DNA of 64,000 bases from Candidatus Nitrotoga sp. MKT (lineage in GTDB: Bacteria; Pseudomonadota; Gammaproteobacteria; Burkholderiales; Gallionellaceae): contig QFXH01000005.1 of assembly GCA_003402345.1 (NCBI GenBank), positions 62,001-126,000 of the forward strand. Direction: 5' to 3'. Of this stretch, positions 39,464-49,964 are shown piece after piece (the stretch's first letter is position 1; each line of letters opens with the position of its first letter). A model generated the notes under the pieces. That model did no database searches and was not told the DNA's origin. It saw only the letters and a program-made list of their open reading frames with translations. The position numbers and the translations under genes were made by a program.

Positions 39464-41104
39464 CTAGTTGGCTGCGCCGGAAAATAATACTCTTTGTCGT
39501 GATTGTTCAGTGTTACCGAAATAAATATTCCGCCAAGTATCGTCCATCTTCAAAAACTGCGGCGTCACGTTGGGATTGCCTTGGTTTTTTGCCAACCACT
39601 CGCGAAATGCATAGTGGTTCCAGAGACGGAAAAACTCCGTCAGATAGATGTCTGCCACAGCCGTATTGCCTTGAATAATCAGCATGTTCTCGTCGTTGGC
39701 ATTGGTCGAGGCATCCGAGAAATTCGCCGATCCTGAGATCACAATTGGATTCGATCCCAGCGGATCGATCAGCATAAATTTTGTATGAATATACGGCACA
39801 TGCGAATTCAAGCTACTCAACCTCTCCTTTAGCCACTTATCAAAACTATTTACGCGAATCATGCTACCGATCGCGAAGCGATTAAAGGGCAATTTTCGCA
39901 ACCGTAATACCTCCGCTTCTGGTTCGGGCCGATTGCCATCATTATCGAGCAAGGCATAACGCAACCCGCCAAAGGGCTTATCAAATACGGGGACAAAGGC
40001 TTTGTTGATACCAAAAGCAAAAGTCATGCAAAGCATCGATTGCGCGGCGGCGGCCTGTTCGGCATACCATGAGAGTAGTTTTACGCCTGAGCGGGGGCTA
40101 AAGAGCGCGCTGGTTGCTTGCCTTGGTGAACTGCCAGGGGTGGGCGTCGGCGTCAATGTTTCCACACCGGGGCGTAACAAAGCAAAATTAGGATCAGCTG
40201 CAAGTAAGTTCCAGTAATCATGGTAGCTACTTGCAACGCCCATATCGTTCACTACGTGTCCGACATTCGAATGTCCGAAGATGCCGCCATCAGTGATATT
40301 TGTCGAACCCGTCCAAACTGCCTGCGGCTGATTATCCTTTAACAATACGATAAATTTATTGTGTGCGATGGCGCTTGGATTTGCGGTACGCTGCCTGCAT
40401 AGACTGTCGATACCCGCGTTGAGCACCGCTGCCTTATTAAGTGCGGATACCTTTTCGTCACGGCCATCGTATAGGATGCTCACGTCAACCCCGCGATCCT
40501 TGGCCGATTTCAACGCCTTTAAAACAGTTTCATTGGTGAACTGGTAAGCAGCCACGCGCAACGCCCATTGGCAGTTCTTCGCACGTAGCAAAAACTCGAG
40601 CAGCGCTTCCATTAGACCGCGCGAAAGCCAATCGAAGGCTGGTTTACCCACTATTTCTGGACTTTCGTTTTTGAAGCGGCGGGCGTACTCCTGGCTAGCG
40701 GCGGCGCCGCGATTGAACCACACTTCGTGCAAGCCATTATCTTCCTTTTCGGTTTGTACGCGTACCTCGATCTCATCGTCTTCAATCAAGCTTCTGGGCG
40801 AACCCTTCAGTGCCACTACGCGATAGGTATAATCGTAGCCCGGCTTGGCCGTGAAATCGGACCACGTGAAACCTTGCACCGGATGGGAACGCAACGAGGC
40901 CTTGTCCGTACCTGGGTCGGTTTCGGCAAAGACCTTTATTCCCTCCAGCCAATAGGCCTCGTCCTCGGTATGGTCCGTGCGATGAACGGCAAACCCCAGC
41001 ACGCGACGCGAATCGGCTTTCGTCATGCTCCAGCCAAGCAGCACCACATGCGTACCGGCGACTGCCTGTACTGTCAATTTGCCAAGTTTTTTGGTAACGC
41101 GCAT
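39464..41104 (-). CDS. phospholipase D-like protein
   Basis: 546 residues. An N-terminal beta-rich region with a fibronectin-type flavour (GFTWSDFTAKPGYDYTYRVVALKG) is followed by two PLDc half-sites: HNKFIVLLKDNQ with WTGSTNIT, and HTKFMLIDPLGSN with ISGSANFSDAS. Both HxK motifs are present, so a phosphodiesterase or phosphatidyl-transferase activity is plausible; the substrate is unknown. No signal peptide is evident. The ATG has TAGGAG six bases upstream. Its C-terminal side reads NDENMLIIQGNTAVADIYLTEF, typical of this family. Confidence 0.85.
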   Translation of the reverse strand: MRVTKKLGKLTVQAVAGTHVVLLGWSMTKADSRRVLGFAVHRTDHTEDEAYWLEGIKVFAETDPGTDKASLRSHPVQGFTWSDFTAKPGYDYTYRVVALKGSPRSLIEDDEIEVRVQTEKEDNGLHEVWFNRGAAASQEYARRFKNESPEIVGKPAFDWLSRGLMEALLEFLLRAKNCQWALRVAAYQFTNETVLKALKSAKDRGVDVSILYDGRDEKVSALNKAAVLNAGIDSLCRQRTANPSAIAHNKFIVLLKDNQPQAVWTGSTNITDGGIFGHSNVGHVVNDMGVASSYHDYWNLLAADPNFALLRPGVETLTPTPTPGSSPRQATSALFSPRSGVKLLSWYAEQAAAAQSMLCMTFAFGINKAFVPVFDKPFGGLRYALLDNDGNRPEPEAEVLRLRKLPFNRFAIGSMIRVNSFDKWLKERLSSLNSHVPYIHTKFMLIDPLGSNPIVISGSANFSDASTNANDENMLIIQGNTAVADIYLTEFFRLWNHYAFREWLAKNQGNPNVTPQFLKMDDTWRNIYFGNTEQSRQRVLFSGAAN

Positions 41105-41483
41105 GACACACTCCTAAAAGACAATTGTCCAACCGGGTTGATTTACTCCCGTAATGAATGACGAAGGTTGTTTTTCAAGCTTTATTTATCGCTGCATCCT
41201 ACCAGCAACAGCGGCCTAACAACGTTTAGCTTGAGGGACCGATAATCAGCAAGCAAAGTCGCCGCCAGCTGTCCATCGACAGCAAAATTGCTGTTGATGA
41301 TCCCGTCCGAAACATGGTAGGGCGTCAGTTACAAAAGAAGAATAAGTAAAATTCTTATTTTCTGGCTGGGTAGAATTTAAAGTGGGAAGCGGATTCAACA
41401 CTGAAATGCAGTTTTTGTAAACTGCGGATTTAAATTTGAAGCGCAGCAGCCAGTGGTTCCCCGGTGTCAGACTAGCTGTCGCC
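41105..41483. other. intergenic region
   Basis: 379 bp between the phospholipase-D-like gene and the chemoreceptor gene. A 7-bp hairpin, GCAGTTT (41408-41414) with AAACTGC (41419-41425), lies downstream of the chemoreceptor stop and could be its weak terminator. GCCTAAC at 41214-41220 resembles an attC end but has no partner site. Confidence 0.4.
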
Positions 41484-42446
41484 TCACTTACTTACAAGTT
41501 GATTGACTGCTAACGCAACATTGCTTACCCCTTTTCCTATTTCTTGCATTCCGACGGATACTTCTGTGATTTTCTGCTGGCCCTCTAACGATAGTTGACT
41601 TACCTGATCCATCTGCTCACGGATGGCAAGCGTTAACTCACAGTTAGAGTGAACGACGCTTCCGATCTCAACGGTGGCTTCATTCGTTCTTGCGGCCAAT
41701 TTCCTAACCTCATCGGCTACCACAGCGAATCCACGCCCCTGTTCTCCTGCGCGGGCAGCTTCGATTGCCGCGTTCAGCGCGAGCAGATTAGTTTGGTTAG
41801 CAATGGCTTGAATATCTTCCACTATTTTGTTAATACTTTGGGCATGGTTGTTTAGCTGATCGATAACGTGAACCGCACGACTTACTTGTTCCGAAATATT
41901 GCCAGAAGTTTTTACCGCACCGTTTAAAACCGATATCGCGTTTGCAGTTATTTTGCTGGCCTGTTCTGAAGTTGAAGCAGCGACCTCGGCAGCGGCACGG
42001 GTAGTGTTTATCCGGCCAGTGATGTCGCTGGCAAACTTAATGATTTTATAAACCTTTCCGGTGTTATCAAAAATAGGATTATAAGTGGCCTCCAGCCAGA
42101 CCGTTTCTCCCGAGAAATTTTTTCGTTCGAATTGTCCCGATTGAAAATTTCCACTGCCGAGCCGTGTCCAAAAATGGGGATTCAGTTGATAGAAACTGTC
42201 ATAGCAAAATATCCGGTGATGCTTACCAACTATATCGTCGAGTTTATAACCTATGGTGTTAAGAAAGTTTTGATTGGCCGTTAAAATATTTCCAAATGGA
42301 TCAAATTCTATTACAGCCAATGACTTATCGAGCGCAGTGAACATTGCATTTTTGTCTAAAAGTGCATTTTTATCATTCTCTAAAAGCTGACATTTAGCAT
42401 AAACATCCGCAAGTTCACTTTTTAATTTCTTTTTCGCGCCAAACAT
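41484..42446 (-). CDS. soluble PAS-domain chemoreceptor
   Basis: A 320-residue cytoplasmic methyl-accepting-type protein. There is a coiled start, a PAS domain (~38-150; [47 protein letters not shown]), then a signalling domain with the hairpin tip [20 protein letters not shown] and [21 protein letters not shown]. There is no membrane helix, so it senses an internal or redox/gas cue through PAS. The start at 42446 (MFGAKKKLK) has GGAGG six bases upstream. It is an orphan receptor with no che genes nearby. Confidence 0.9.
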   Translation of the reverse strand: MFGAKKKLKSELADVYAKCQLLENDKNALLDKNAMFTALDKSLAVIEFDPFGNILTANQNFLNTIGYKLDDIVGKHHRIFCYDSFYQLNPHFWTRLGSGNFQSGQFERKNFSGETVWLEATYNPIFDNTGKVYKIIKFASDITGRINTTRAAAEVAASTSEQASKITANAISVLNGAVKTSGNISEQVSRAVHVIDQLNNHAQSINKIVEDIQAIANQTNLLALNAAIEAARAGEQGRGFAVVADEVRKLAARTNEATVEIGSVVHSNCELTLAIREQMDQVSQLSLEGQQKITEVSVGMQEIGKGVSNVALAVNQLVSK

Positions 42447-42749
42447 TAATATCCTCCAGTGGTTCAAATTATTTCCCCACACCAAGCAAAGATTGCTAAG
42501 TTATGGATTCTTTATTGACAGGTAAATTTTGCAATGTACGATTTTCTATCGTCACAAATTAACGATACTTAAAAAATTCAAAAGAATTTGATCGCGTTAA
42601 ACTTTATCGCCCAAAACGGCAACAAATAAAGCCAAATCGATGGGATACGGCAATACCAAAAATGGCGAATTGCTATCAACTGGCTGTTAGGAAATTCGTC
42701 TTGTGCGAGACATGGTAAAATTTGCCCTCATTTTTAAGCCTCTGACACT

Positions 42750-45700
42750 ATGAACCGTACACCCCATCTTATTGAACGTTTACTGGAACAACGCATCCTT
42801 ATTCTGGACGGTGCGATGGGAACGATGATTCAGCAATATAAGCTGACCGAGGAGCACTATCGCGGCATAGTCGCGCATGATGGCGATATTGAGCCCCGCC
42901 AGAGTTTCGCCGATCACCCGCTCGACCTCAAGGGTAACAATGATCTGCTGTTGCTGACGCAGCCGCAGATCATTCGTGGCATCCATGCAGAATACCTGGA
43001 AGCGGGCGCGGACATCCTGGAGACCAATACCTTCAACGCTAACGCCGTGTCGATGGCCGATTACCAGATGGAGCATCTGGTGTATGAGTTGAATGTAGCT
43101 GGGGCAAAACTGGCGCGTGAAGTGTGCGACGAATACGAAAGCCAAGTGCCAGGCAAGCCACGCTTTGTGGCGGGCGTACTGGGGCCAACTACGCGTACCG
43201 CATCCATTTCACCGGACGTAAACGACCCCGGTTTCCGCAACATCAATTTCGATCAGCTGGTGGAAGGCTATACTGAAGCCATACGCGGCCTGCTGGATGG
43301 CGGGGCGGATCTGCTGATGGTGGAAACCATTTTCGATACCCTGAACGCCAAGGCCGCATTGTTCGCCATCGAGCAATATTTCGACCGCCATAACGTGCGC
43401 GTCCCGATCATGATTTCCGGCACCATCACCGATGCTTCTGGACGTACTTTGTCTGGTCAGACCACGGAGGCATTTTGGAATTCTCTGTCACATTCCAAAC
43501 CATTATCCATCGGTTTGAATTGTGCGCTGGGGGCTGAGCTGATGCGCCCTTACGTCGAGGAATTGTCGCGCGTCGCCACCACTTACGTAAGTGCGCATCC
43601 CAATGCCGGTTTGCCTAATCCGCTGTCGGAAACCGGCTACGACGAATCGCCGCAACATACCGCCAAGCTGGTTAAGGAATTTGCCACCAGCGGCTTCCTC
43701 AACATCGCGGGCGGCTGCTGCGGTACCACGCCAGCGCACATCAAAGCGATTGCCGAGGCATTGAAAGATGTCCCCCCGCGCCGCATTCCAAAGCTTGAAA
43801 AGAAGTGTCGACTGTCCGGACTAGAGCCATTCAACATCGGTGATGATTCCTTGTTCGTGAACGTCGGGGAGCGCACCAACGTTACCGGTTCCAAGATGTT
43901 TGCACGCCTCATCCTTGCCGGCGATTATCCGACAGCCATCAACATAGCGCGGCAGCAAGTCGAAAATGGCGCACAGGTCATCGACATCAACATGGACGAA
44001 GCGATGCTGGATTCGCAGCTTGCTATGACGAAGTACCTCAACCTGATCGCATCGGAACCGGATATTTCGCGTGTGCCGCTGATGATTGATTCGTCCAAGT
44101 GGTCGGTGATCGAAGCTGGGCTGAAATGCGTGCAGGGCAAGGCCATCGTCAACTCGATCAGCATGAAAGAGGGCGAAGCCGAGTTCATCAAATATGCCAA
44201 GCTGGTACGCCGCTATGGTGCAGCGGCAGTCGTGATGGCATTTGACGAAAAGGGTCAGGCCGATACGCAACAGCGCAAAATTGAAATTTGCCAGCGCAGC
44301 TATGACATTCTGGTGAATCAGGTCGGCTTCCCGCCGGAAGATATTATTTTCGATCCGAATATTTTCGCCATTGCCACCGGCATAGAAGAGCATAATAACT
44401 ACGCGGTGGACTTCATTGAAGCCACGCGCTGGATCAGAAAAAATCTGCCTTACGCAAAAATTAGCGGCGGTGTGTCCAATGTGTCGTTCTCTTTCCGTGG
44501 TAACGACGCGATGCGCGAGGCTATCCACACCGTGTTTCTCTATCACGCGGTGCAAGCAGGCATGAACATGGGTATCGTCAATGCCGGTCAGCTCGGCGTA
44601 TACGATGAAATCCCGGCAGATTTGCGCGAGGCGGTGGAAGACGTCGTGCTGAATCGCCGTCCCGATGCGGGCGAACGGCTGGTCGCGGTAGCGGAAAATG
44701 TGACAGGCGGCGCGAAGGTCCAGGTGGAAGATCTGGCATGGCGACAGGGCACGGTGCAGGAACGCCTGACCCACGCGCTGGTGCGTGGCATTAACACCTA
44801 CGTCGTGGAAGACACCGAGGAAGCGCGGTTACAGGCGACATATCCGGTCGAGGTGATCGAAGGTGCGCTGATGACCGGCATGAACGTGGTCGGCGACCTG
44901 TTCGGCGCGGGCAAAATGTTTTTGCCACAAGTGGTGAAATCCGCGCGCGTAATGAAGCAGGCAGTGGCGCATCTGGTACCCTACATAGAAGCGGAAAAGG
45001 CGCGCTCCGGCGACAACAAGCCCAAGGGCAAGATCGTCATCGCCACGGTCAAGGGTGACGTGCATGACATCGGCAAAAACATCGTCACGGTGGTGCTGCA
45101 ATGCAACAATTTTGAAGTGATCAACATGGGCGTGATGGTGCCATGCCAGAAAATTTTGGACACGGCGCGCGAACACAACGCCGATATGATCGGCCTGTCC
45201 GGATTAATTACACCCTCGCTGGAAGAAATGGCGTATGTGGCCAAGGAGATGCAGCGCCAAGGATTCACCATCCCGTTGCTGATCGGCGGCGCGACTACTT
45301 CACGCGTGCATACGGCGGTGAAAATCGAGCCTAACTATACCAGCGGCGTCACCGTTTATGTGACGGACGCATCGCGTGCGGTGGGGGTGTGCAACAACCT
45401 GTTGAGCAGCACATTACGCGACAGTTATGTGGCAGACATAAAAGCCGACTATGCCAAAACGCGCGAACTGCATGCCAGCAAAAAACCCCAAGGTGCACGT
45501 TACAAACTGGCAGACGCGCGCGCGCATGGCCTGAAAACGGATTGGGCCAGCTATACGCCGCCCAAGCCCAGCTTCATCGGTGTGCAGGCGCTAAGCGACT
45601 ACTCGCTGGCAGAGATCAGCCCCTACATCGACTGGACGCCATTCTTCCAGACTTGGGAACTGTCCGGGCGCTACCCGAAAATCCTTAATGATGAAGTCGT

Positions 45701-46481
45701 CGGCGAAGCGGCACGTAATTTGTTCCATGATGCGCAGGCCATGCTCAAGCGCATCATCGATGAGAAGTGGTTGGGCGCAAACGCAGTGTTCGGCCTATTT
45801 CCGGCCAACAGTGTCAATAGCGACGACATCGAAATTTACACGGATGAATCGCGCAGCCACGTGGCAATGACCTGGCATAACCTGCGCCAGCAAATGGTAA
45901 AGCCGGAAGACAAGCCCAACCTGAGCCTCGGTGATTTCATCGCGCCCAAGGAAAGTGGCGTGGCCGATTATATTGGCGCGTTTGCGGTTACGACCGGAAT
46001 CGGCATTGACGAGCGCGTGGCAGAATTCGAAAGCAAGCATGACGACTACAACAGCATTATGCTGAAAGCCTTGGCCGACCGCCTAGCCGAAGCCTTCGCC
46101 GAACTGCTGCATGCCCGTGTCCGACGCGAGTTCTGGGGCTATGCCGCCGACGAACAGACCAGCACTGAAGATTTAATCGATGAGAAATATCGCGGCATCC
46201 GCCCAGCCCCGGGCTACCCAGCTTGCCCTGACCACACTGAAAAACGCGCCCTGTTTGAACTGCTGGACGCACCCAACAAGGTCGGTATTACGCTGACTGA
46301 AAGTTTTGCCATGCTGCCGACTGCTGCAGTGAGCGGCTTTTATTTTTCACATCCGCAATCGCAGTATTTTGCCACGGCAAAAGCAGACAAAGATCAGATT
46401 GAGGACTATGCAAAGCGCAAGGGATTAAGCCTTGAAGAAACCGAACGCTGGTTAGCGCCTGTATTAAATTACGATGCATAA
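42750..46481 (+). CDS. metH: cobalamin-dependent methionine synthase
   Basis: A 1243-residue four-module enzyme that methylates homocysteine with methyltetrahydrofolate. Homocysteine module (1-~340) with zinc ligands Cys258, Cys323 and Cys324; folate module (~365-625; [14 protein letters not shown]); B12 module (~650-900) with [10 protein letters not shown] at 770, where the histidine ligates cobalt; activation module (~920-1235; [17 protein letters not shown]) binding S-adenosylmethionine. Complete. The gene appears richer in G+C than its flanks. I see no SAH or cobalamin riboswitch in the 264 bp upstream, and the ribosome site is weak. Confidence 0.97.
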   Translation: MNRTPHLIERLLEQRILILDGAMGTMIQQYKLTEEHYRGIVAHDGDIEPRQSFADHPLDLKGNNDLLLLTQPQIIRGIHAEYLEAGADILETNTFNANAVSMADYQMEHLVYELNVAGAKLAREVCDEYESQVPGKPRFVAGVLGPTTRTASISPDVNDPGFRNINFDQLVEGYTEAIRGLLDGGADLLMVETIFDTLNAKAALFAIEQYFDRHNVRVPIMISGTITDASGRTLSGQTTEAFWNSLSHSKPLSIGLNCALGAELMRPYVEELSRVATTYVSAHPNAGLPNPLSETGYDESPQHTAKLVKEFATSGFLNIAGGCCGTTPAHIKAIAEALKDVPPRRIPKLEKKCRLSGLEPFNIGDDSLFVNVGERTNVTGSKMFARLILAGDYPTAINIARQQVENGAQVIDINMDEAMLDSQLAMTKYLNLIASEPDISRVPLMIDSSKWSVIEAGLKCVQGKAIVNSISMKEGEAEFIKYAKLVRRYGAAAVVMAFDEKGQADTQQRKIEICQRSYDILVNQVGFPPEDIIFDPNIFAIATGIEEHNNYAVDFIEATRWIRKNLPYAKISGGVSNVSFSFRGNDAMREAIHTVFLYHAVQAGMNMGIVNAGQLGVYDEIPADLREAVEDVVLNRRPDAGERLVAVAENVTGGAKVQVEDLAWRQGTVQERLTHALVRGINTYVVEDTEEARLQATYPVEVIEGALMTGMNVVGDLFGAGKMFLPQVVKSARVMKQAVAHLVPYIEAEKARSGDNKPKGKIVIATVKGDVHDIGKNIVTVVLQCNNFEVINMGVMVPCQKILDTAREHNADMIGLSGLITPSLEEMAYVAKEMQRQGFTIPLLIGGATTSRVHTAVKIEPNYTSGVTVYVTDASRAVGVCNNLLSSTLRDSYVADIKADYAKTRELHASKKPQGARYKLADARAHGLKTDWASYTPPKPSFIGVQALSDYSLAEISPYIDWTPFFQTWELSGRYPKILNDEVVGEAARNLFHDAQAMLKRIIDEKWLGANAVFGLFPANSVNSDDIEIYTDESRSHVAMTWHNLRQQMVKPEDKPNLSLGDFIAPKESGVADYIGAFAVTTGIGIDERVAEFESKHDDYNSIMLKALADRLAEAFAELLHARVRREFWGYAADEQTSTEDLIDEKYRGIRPAPGYPACPDHTEKRALFELLDAPNKVGITLTESFAMLPTAAVSGFYFSHPQSQYFATAKADKDQIEDYAKRKGLSLEETERWLAPVLNYDA

Positions 46482-46523
46482 CAAAACGGTTTCAATATTT
46501 TGTTATAGATTTCAGAAAAGGTG

Positions 46524-47273
46524 ATGGCGATTGATGCTATTGAACAGATAAAGTCGTTTACGTCTGCTGACTACGTGGGCGCGCTAAGGCGTGTTGAGCC
46601 AACCGAAAACCAATTGGAAATGTTGCGCGTCCACTTGTCAGCTCCAGACCATACCCTTACCGCGCGCCATCTCGCACGCGCAGTTGGCTTTGCAAAATGG
46701 AATGCAGCGAATCTTCATTATGGAAAGCTTGCTGGAAAGCTCTGCAATGAGCTGAATGTCGCCCCAACAACAAACCTTTCAATTCTTGTCGAGTTTTTCA
46801 AAGCGTCAGGTTCCGAGTATGAGTTATGCCTTCGTCCGTCTGTCATCGAAGCTCTGAGGGAGCTTGGAATTGGAGGTCAAGGCACATGGTCGTTCCAAGA
46901 AGAATGGGGTATTGAAAAACCGCTTGTTGAGGGCACGAGCTTTACTGTTCAAGTCAGCGCATTCGAGCGCAACCCTGTAGCCCGACAAAAGTGCGTCGCT
47001 CACTACGGAACCAGTTGTTCCGTGTGCGGGTTCAACTTTGGCGCCACATATGGCGGTTCCGCAGAAGACTATATCCATGTTCACCATTTAAAGCCGCTGG
47101 CATCCATCGGCGAGGAGTACGTCATTGACCCAATCAAAGACCTTCGCCCTGTGTGTGCCAACTGCCATGCTGTCATTCACTTACGGCAACCTCCCCACAG
47201 CATCGAGGAAATGAAGAACATGCTGCGTGACAACGAAAATGCACAACTTTATGATCGCAACCCTGCTGCCTAA
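46524..47273 (+). CDS. HNH endonuclease
   Basis: 249 residues. The C-terminal half is an HNH nuclease with two zinc CxxC pairs: CSVCGFNFG, then DYIHVHHLKPLA, then CANCHAVIHLR. The N-terminal half (helical, LTARHLARAVGFAKWNAANL) is a DNA- or base-recognition region seen in McrA-like restriction proteins, but its specificity cannot be read. A GTG just before the ATG is an alternative start. Possible roles are modification-dependent restriction or a stand-alone nuclease. It lies 42 bp after metH. Confidence 0.8.
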   Translation: MAIDAIEQIKSFTSADYVGALRRVEPTENQLEMLRVHLSAPDHTLTARHLARAVGFAKWNAANLHYGKLAGKLCNELNVAPTTNLSILVEFFKASGSEYELCLRPSVIEALRELGIGGQGTWSFQEEWGIEKPLVEGTSFTVQVSAFERNPVARQKCVAHYGTSCSVCGFNFGATYGGSAEDYIHVHHLKPLASIGEEYVIDPIKDLRPVCANCHAVIHLRQPPHSIEEMKNMLRDNENAQLYDRNPAA

Positions 47274-47298
47274 TTTGTAAAGCGACTAAGACCGCGCC

Positions 47299-47643
47299 AT
47301 GCCACACCCACTGTTGCTAACCACACTGCTGCTGATTGCTTCAAACGTGTTCATGACTTTTGCCTGGTATGGACACCTCAAAAATTTTACCCAATCGCCG
47401 TGGTACGTTGCCGCACTGGTGAGCTGGGGCATCGCACTATTTGAATACTTGCTGCAGGTGCCAGCTAACCGCATCGGTTATACCGAGCTCAATCTGGGAC
47501 AGCTGAAAATTTTGCAGGAAGTTATCACCCTGTCGGTTTTCGTTCCTTTCGCCGTGCTATACATGGGCCAGCCGCTGAAGCTGGATTACCTGTATGCCGC
47601 GCTGTGCCTGATGGGCGCGGTGTTTTTTATTTTCAGGGCATAA
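47299..47643 (+). CDS. DUF486 (DMT-type) membrane protein
   Basis: A 114-residue protein with four hydrophobic segments. ASNVFMTFAWYGHLKN and VPANRIGYTELNLGQLKILQEVI are typical of the DUF486 family, related to small multidrug-resistance/DMT transporters. The substrate is unknown. Its stop is one base before the mpl start. Confidence 0.88.
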   Translation: MPHPLLLTTLLLIASNVFMTFAWYGHLKNFTQSPWYVAALVSWGIALFEYLLQVPANRIGYTELNLGQLKILQEVITLSVFVPFAVLYMGQPLKLDYLYAALCLMGAVFFIFRA

Positions 47644-47644
47644 C

Positions 47645-48979
47645 ATGCACATTCATATACTCGGTATCTGTGGCACCTTCATGGGCGGCATTGCAGTGCT
47701 GGCCAAGCAAGCAGGACATCGCGTCACCGGCTGCGACGCCAACGTTTACCCGCCGATGAGCACGCAACTTGAGGCGCAAGGCATAGAACTGATTGAAGGC
47801 TTCGGCCCGGAACAGATCACCCTTCAGCCGGACATTTTTGTTATCGGCAATGTGGTCTCGCGCGGAAATCCGCTGATGGAAGAAATCCTCAACCGCAACT
47901 TGCCTTACATCTCCGGCCCGCAGTGGCTGGCGCAAAATCTGCTGCAAAATAAATGGGTGCTGGCAGTCGCGGGCACCCATGGCAAAACCACCACCACTTC
48001 CATGCTGGCGTGGATACTGGAATACGCGGGCTTGAATCCGGGTTTTCTGATCGGCGGTGTGCCGCAGAATTTCGGACTCTCTGCACGTTTAACCGATGCG
48101 CCTTTCTTTGTCATCGAAGCGGATGAATATGACACCGCCTTCTTCGACAAGCGCTCCAAATTCATTCATTACCGTCCGCGTACCGTCATCCTCAACAATC
48201 TGGAGTTCGATCACGCTGATATCTTTGCCGACCTCGCCGCCATCGAAACGCAATTCCATCACCTGGTGCGCACTGTGCCCGGCAACGGGCTGATAATCAG
48301 CAACGGTCGTGCCGATTCATTGAAGCGCGTGATCAATCACGGCTGCTGGACACCTGTGGAATTATTTGCCTGTGCTGACGGCTGGAACATCGACGCAGAT
48401 AATCGCGTGATTTTTAATGGCGAGGCGCATGGTGAACTGAAATGGGAATTAATGGGCGAACACAACCGCTTGAACGCCCTCGCCGCCCTCGCCGCCGCGC
48501 GTCATGCCGGTGTGCCCGTAGCGCAAGGACTGGCGGCATTGAGCGAATTTAAAAACGTCAAACGGCGCATGGAAGTGCGCGGCGTGGTAAACGGTATCAC
48601 CGTGTATGACGACTTCGCGCATCACCCCACTGCGATTGCCACCACTGTGTCAGGGCTGCGCGCCAATGTAGGTAGCGCACGCATCCTGGCGGTGCTGGAG
48701 CCACGCTCCAATACCATGAAACTCGGCGTGATGAAGAACGCCCTGCCCGACAGTCTCAAGGATGCCGACATGGTATTTTGCTACGACCTCAACCTCGGTT
48801 GGGATGCTCGCGCGGCTCTCGCTCCGCTGGGAGATAGGGCTATCATAAAAGATAATCTGAACGAATTGATAGCAGCCATTGTTGCCGCCGCTCGCCACGG
48901 CGATAATATTCTAGTCATGAGCAACGGCGGATTTGGCGGGATACATGAGAAGTTGTTGCAGCGGTTAGCCGGTTTGTAG
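47645..48979 (+). CDS. mpl: murein tripeptide ligase
   Basis: UDP-N-acetylmuramate:L-alanyl-gamma-D-glutamyl-meso-diaminopimelate ligase, which recycles cell-wall tripeptide. 444 residues. N-terminal HILGICGTFMGGIAVLA (UDP-binding), ATP loop VAGTHGKTTTTSMLAWIL, EADEYDTAFFDKRSKF, and the C-terminal DDFAHHPTAIATTVSGLR typical of the Mur ligase family. It is co-directional with the DUF486 gene. Confidence 0.95.
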   Translation: MHIHILGICGTFMGGIAVLAKQAGHRVTGCDANVYPPMSTQLEAQGIELIEGFGPEQITLQPDIFVIGNVVSRGNPLMEEILNRNLPYISGPQWLAQNLLQNKWVLAVAGTHGKTTTTSMLAWILEYAGLNPGFLIGGVPQNFGLSARLTDAPFFVIEADEYDTAFFDKRSKFIHYRPRTVILNNLEFDHADIFADLAAIETQFHHLVRTVPGNGLIISNGRADSLKRVINHGCWTPVELFACADGWNIDADNRVIFNGEAHGELKWELMGEHNRLNALAALAAARHAGVPVAQGLAALSEFKNVKRRMEVRGVVNGITVYDDFAHHPTAIATTVSGLRANVGSARILAVLEPRSNTMKLGVMKNALPDSLKDADMVFCYDLNLGWDARAALAPLGDRAIIKDNLNELIAAIVAAARHGDNILVMSNGGFGGIHEKLLQRLAGL

Positions 48980-48983
48980 TGTC

Positions 48984-49001
48984 GGGCGTTTCTAAAAATT
49001 C
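48984..49001. repeat. solitary MITE-like end after mpl
   Basis: GGGCGTTTCTAAAAATTC matches the MITE terminal repeat (GGACGCCTCTAAAAATTC, right end of the copy at 60461-60635) at 15 of 18 positions. It begins 5 bp after the mpl stop. No second end is visible nearby, so it is a remnant or a chance match. Confidence 0.4.
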
Positions 49002-49165
49002 AGAGTTCGTCTAAATGATAAGTGCAGAAACAATCTCTGCCGCAAATGCTCGCAAATCTGGATCTTAGTTGTCGTCATTAAGTTTATAATTCTTGTCATG
49101 TTTATAAATAAACCCGATAAAATTTTTAGCGTTTTATTGGGGTCTATTTTACGTTAGGAGGAAAT

Positions 49166-49357
49166 GTGCAAAATTTCAAAGTATCGGCTTGGCCTGTAGA
49201 CCTCGCAAAAAAGAAATACGCACCTGAGTGGGAATTAGTCATTTCTGCGAATCTCCTTGGGGAAGCGATTGAACAAGGACGGGTTCTATTTCATGCTTAC
49301 TGCAAAGAGCACGAGCTTGTGTTTGAAGACTTTGAAGTTCGCTCGGGTACGCCTTGA
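49166..49357 (+). CDS. small hypothetical protein, putative cassette gene
   Basis: A 63-residue unrecognised protein (MQNFKVSAWPVDLAKKKYAP...) with GTG start and a strong AGGAGG four bases upstream. It has aromatic residues spread through it and no membrane segment. It lies in the segment that ends in the split attC at 49514, so it could be the gene of that cassette. The 3' half overlaps an open frame on the other strand (49239-49505), and at most one of the two may be real. Confidence 0.45.
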   Translation: MQNFKVSAWPVDLAKKKYAPEWELVISANLLGEAIEQGRVLFHAYCKEHELVFEDFEVRSGTP

Positions 49358-49505
49358 AATACCTCTCCATAGCAATCTTGGTGCACTCTACGGGGTCTTC
49401 GTGGTATACCCCAAGGCCAACTGTCTCCCCACATACCCCTGCGGAGAATACTTGGCGCCCGTCGCGGGCTGGAGACATAGCATTAATCCGCAGGTCGAGT
49501 ATCAT
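49239..49505 (-). CDS. small hypothetical protein on opposite strand
   Basis: An 88-residue unrecognised open frame (MILDLRINAMSPARDGRQV...), with AGGGGG about six bases before its ATG. It starts 8 bp from the attC at 49514, pointing away from it, as in an inverted cassette gene. It overlaps the 63-residue frame tail to tail by 119 bp. No domain recognised. Confidence 0.3.
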   Translation of the reverse strand: MILDLRINAMSPARDGRQVFSAGVCGETVGLGVYHEDPVECTKIAMERYFKAYPSELQSLQTQARALCSKHEIEPVLVQSLPQGDSQK

Positions 49506-49513
49506 TCCTCACC

Positions 49514-49617
49514 CCCTAACCCTACACTCTAGGCCGACCGCCCTACAGCGGTTTCGTTTTCGTTCAATGGATTCATTACGTTGTCTCCTCGTTCAGTGGT
49601 GGGCGGCGGCTTAGTTC
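49514..49617 (+). other. attC site, 5' part, interrupted by an IS
   Basis: The left portion of an integron attC: CCCTAAC (49514-49520; consensus RYYYAAC, with the first base off), the L'' box CTAGGCCGACCGCCC (49529-49543), a ~57-base variable region, and the complementary L' box GGGCGGCGGCTTAG (49601-49614). L'' carries one extra A relative to L' (GCCGA against GCCG), the extrahelical base typical of attC. The matching R' box GTTAGGC lies at 51101-51107, beyond the inserted IS. Confidence 0.65.
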
Positions 49618-49764
49618 TGCTACAAGGGCTTCCCCAAATTCGCAAGCGCTTCTGAAGTTTTTATCTCATTGTCATTCTCTGTTTCGTTTCGTGTCGCGCT
49701 GCTTGCATCGTGCGAGAAGGTGAAGGACTGCTAAACTACAAACGGTCATGTTGGGCTATTGCCC

Positions 49765-49856
49765 GGACCCTAATGAAAGACGCGCGCCGGGACCTCAATC
49801 GTTAGTCGGGTGTTACTTCTCCCCATGAGCTAATCAGGCTCTCCCGGCGCGGGTCC
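49765..49856 (-). ncRNA. candidate bridge (seek) RNA structure of the IS
   Basis: The ~345 bp between the transposase stop and the IS end are non-coding and strongly structured. GGACCC (49765-49770) and GCGCCGGGA (49784-49792) pair with TCCCGGCGC (49842-49850) and GGGTCC (49851-49856). This gives a two-part stem with a 13-base bulge and a ~49-base loop. In the IS1111 subgroup the guide RNA is encoded downstream of the transposase, as here. The limits given cover only the stem. Confidence 0.45.
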
Positions 49857-49964
49857 AACCCGCTTCACATCAACGCTGGCAGTGCATCGGTGATTCTTTA
49901 GTCGCCGCCCGGCGGCAGGTATATTTCTTTCAAGTTTTTTCTCTCTGGCAGACGGTTTTGATTT

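Noticed and set aside
41214-41220. GCCTAAC box after the phospholipase-D-like gene
   Set aside because: No complementary hairpin and no R' box downstream; a 7-mer like this is expected by chance several times in 64 kb.
42486-42749. Possible SAH or cobalamin riboswitch before metH
   Set aside because: The 264 bp are AT-rich and show no B12-box or SAH-riboswitch core; no convincing structure found.
49153-49159. GTTAGGA before the 63-residue frame as an attC/attI end
   Set aside because: The last base breaks GTTRRRY and no attC hairpin lies upstream; it is better explained as part of the ribosome site.
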